Origin: Bacteroides xylanisolvens XB1A | GTDB taxonomy: Bacteria; Bacteroidota; Bacteroidia; Bacteroidales; Bacteroidaceae | Assembly: GCF_000210075.1 (NCBI RefSeq) | Contig: NC_021017.1 | Span: forward strand, 5,331,336-5,371,691 | Length of the DNA stretch: 40,356 bases | Direction of reading: 5' to 3' | Position numbers and translations under genes: made by a program | Part shown: positions 39,872 to 40,356 of the stretch, in pieces | How positions within the stretch are numbered: the first letter of the stretch is position 1 | Layout: each line of letters begins with the position of its first letter | The notes under the pieces: model-generated | Databases searched by the model: none | What the model was told of the DNA's origin: nothing | The model's input: only the letters and a program-made list of their open reading frames with translations

Positions 39872-40356
39872 TTACACCATCTTTCCCATATTATATACTT
39901 CCTGCATGTAGGGAGTATCTTTAATCTCTCCTACTTTCCATGCACCGATGCCATAGACTGTCCCTTTTTCCTGTGGTCCTTCCAAGCAATCGAGGAAGCC
40001 ACGGAAGCCGTCGATAGTACGCTCCATCATTGCTTTATCGTTTTCTGCTGCCGCAATAATGAAATAAAATTCCTTATTAGTTATTTCCGTATAACGTGCG
40101 CAACAACGGTCAATCATAATCTTCATCTGCCCGGACATGGTATAGAAATAAACAGGAGTTGCCATTACAATCACATCGGCAGCAATCATCTTCTCCACGA
40201 TTTCCGCTGCATCATCCTTCTACGGACAAGGTTTACCGTACATACTGCAAACACTACATCCCGTACAAGGATGAACCGTTTTGTCTTTCAGAAAAATCTT
40301 CTCTACTTCATTGCCCGCCTCGATAGCACCTTTCATAAATTCATCACAAAGCAAAT
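39872..40356 (-). pseudogene. Iron-sulfur flavoprotein / NADPH-dependent FMN reductase-like, in-frame TAG (partial)
   Basis: A flavodoxin-fold oxidoreductase fragment whose N-terminus lies beyond the window. From the edge, the frame reads DEFMKGAIEAGNEVEKIFLK and CTGCSVCSMYGKPC, a four-cysteine motif (C-x2-C-x2-C-x6-C) as in iron-sulfur flavoproteins. It then meets TAG at 40222-40220 and continues in frame KDDAAEIVEKMIAADVIVMA, TPVYFYTMSGQMKIMIDR (flavin phosphate loop) to the natural stop at 39872. A single C-to-T change (CAG to TAG) would explain the stop, so this is either a nonsense mutation or a base error. A GTG at 40198 could start a shorter product lacking the cysteines. Confidence 0.8.

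Overview
The window is a 40.4 kb chromosomal segment of a gut Bacteroides or close relative. The signs are promoters of the Bacteroides type (TTTG about 20 bp upstream of TAnnTTTG), the order purU-hisH-hisA-hisF-hisIE-ftsE-lysC-lysA, weak Shine-Dalgarno sequences, a tricorn-like S41 protease, an AAA-ATPase/PD-(D/E)XK gene and many AraC regulators. I cannot name the species from sequence alone.

Region 1 (1-6778, minus strand) is a housekeeping operon: purU, four histidine genes, an FtsE-type ATPase, lysC, an intrinsic terminator, then lysA running off the left edge. Region 2 (6779-9123) holds a palindromic repeat array, two identical tRNA-Asp genes with promoter and terminator, a decayed gene remnant, a DJ-1/PfpI gene and a second repeat array. 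Region 3 (9124-12782, minus) holds a flavin-reductase-fold protein, an AraC and a Crp-like regulator, and a MATE exporter. The MATE leader has two mutually exclusive hairpins, one of them a strong terminator.

Region 4 (12853-18593, minus) is the most interesting part. It is a tightly packed five-gene operon: WGR/leucine-rich-repeat protein, ATP-grasp protein, alkaline-phosphatase-fold hydrolase, HemN-like radical SAM protein, and a radical SAM protein fused to a HAD phosphatase. The content matches what I remember as the Salmonella STM4011-STM4015 families, for which I know of no established function. The parts look like a biosynthetic or peptide/protein-modification pathway.

Region 5 (18758-22610) carries an OmpA-like protein, the AAA-ATPase/nuclease-fold protein, another repeat array and a possible small RNA. 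Region 6 (22611-30341) is a catabolic or detoxification cluster around a divergent AraC regulator: exported cupin/carboxymuconolactone decarboxylase, exported ABM monooxygenase, O-acetyltransferase, a frameshifted EamA transporter, a MalY/PatB lyase, a DUF3737 protein and an exported alpha/beta hydrolase. Region 7 (30740-35330) has a methyltransferase, a divergent DXS-like enzyme, an AraC regulator and a YczE-like membrane protein. Region 8 (35411-40356) has a tricorn-like protease, a doubly frameshifted metallo-beta-lactamase-fold gene and an iron-sulfur flavoprotein gene broken by an in-frame TAG.

A cross-cutting signal is a set of short intergenic arrays (5238, 6963, 8838, 22245, 33525). 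They have unrelated core sequences but nearly all repeat at exactly 22 bp. Three of the cores are palindromic, and two arrays run into the 3' end of a neighbouring gene.
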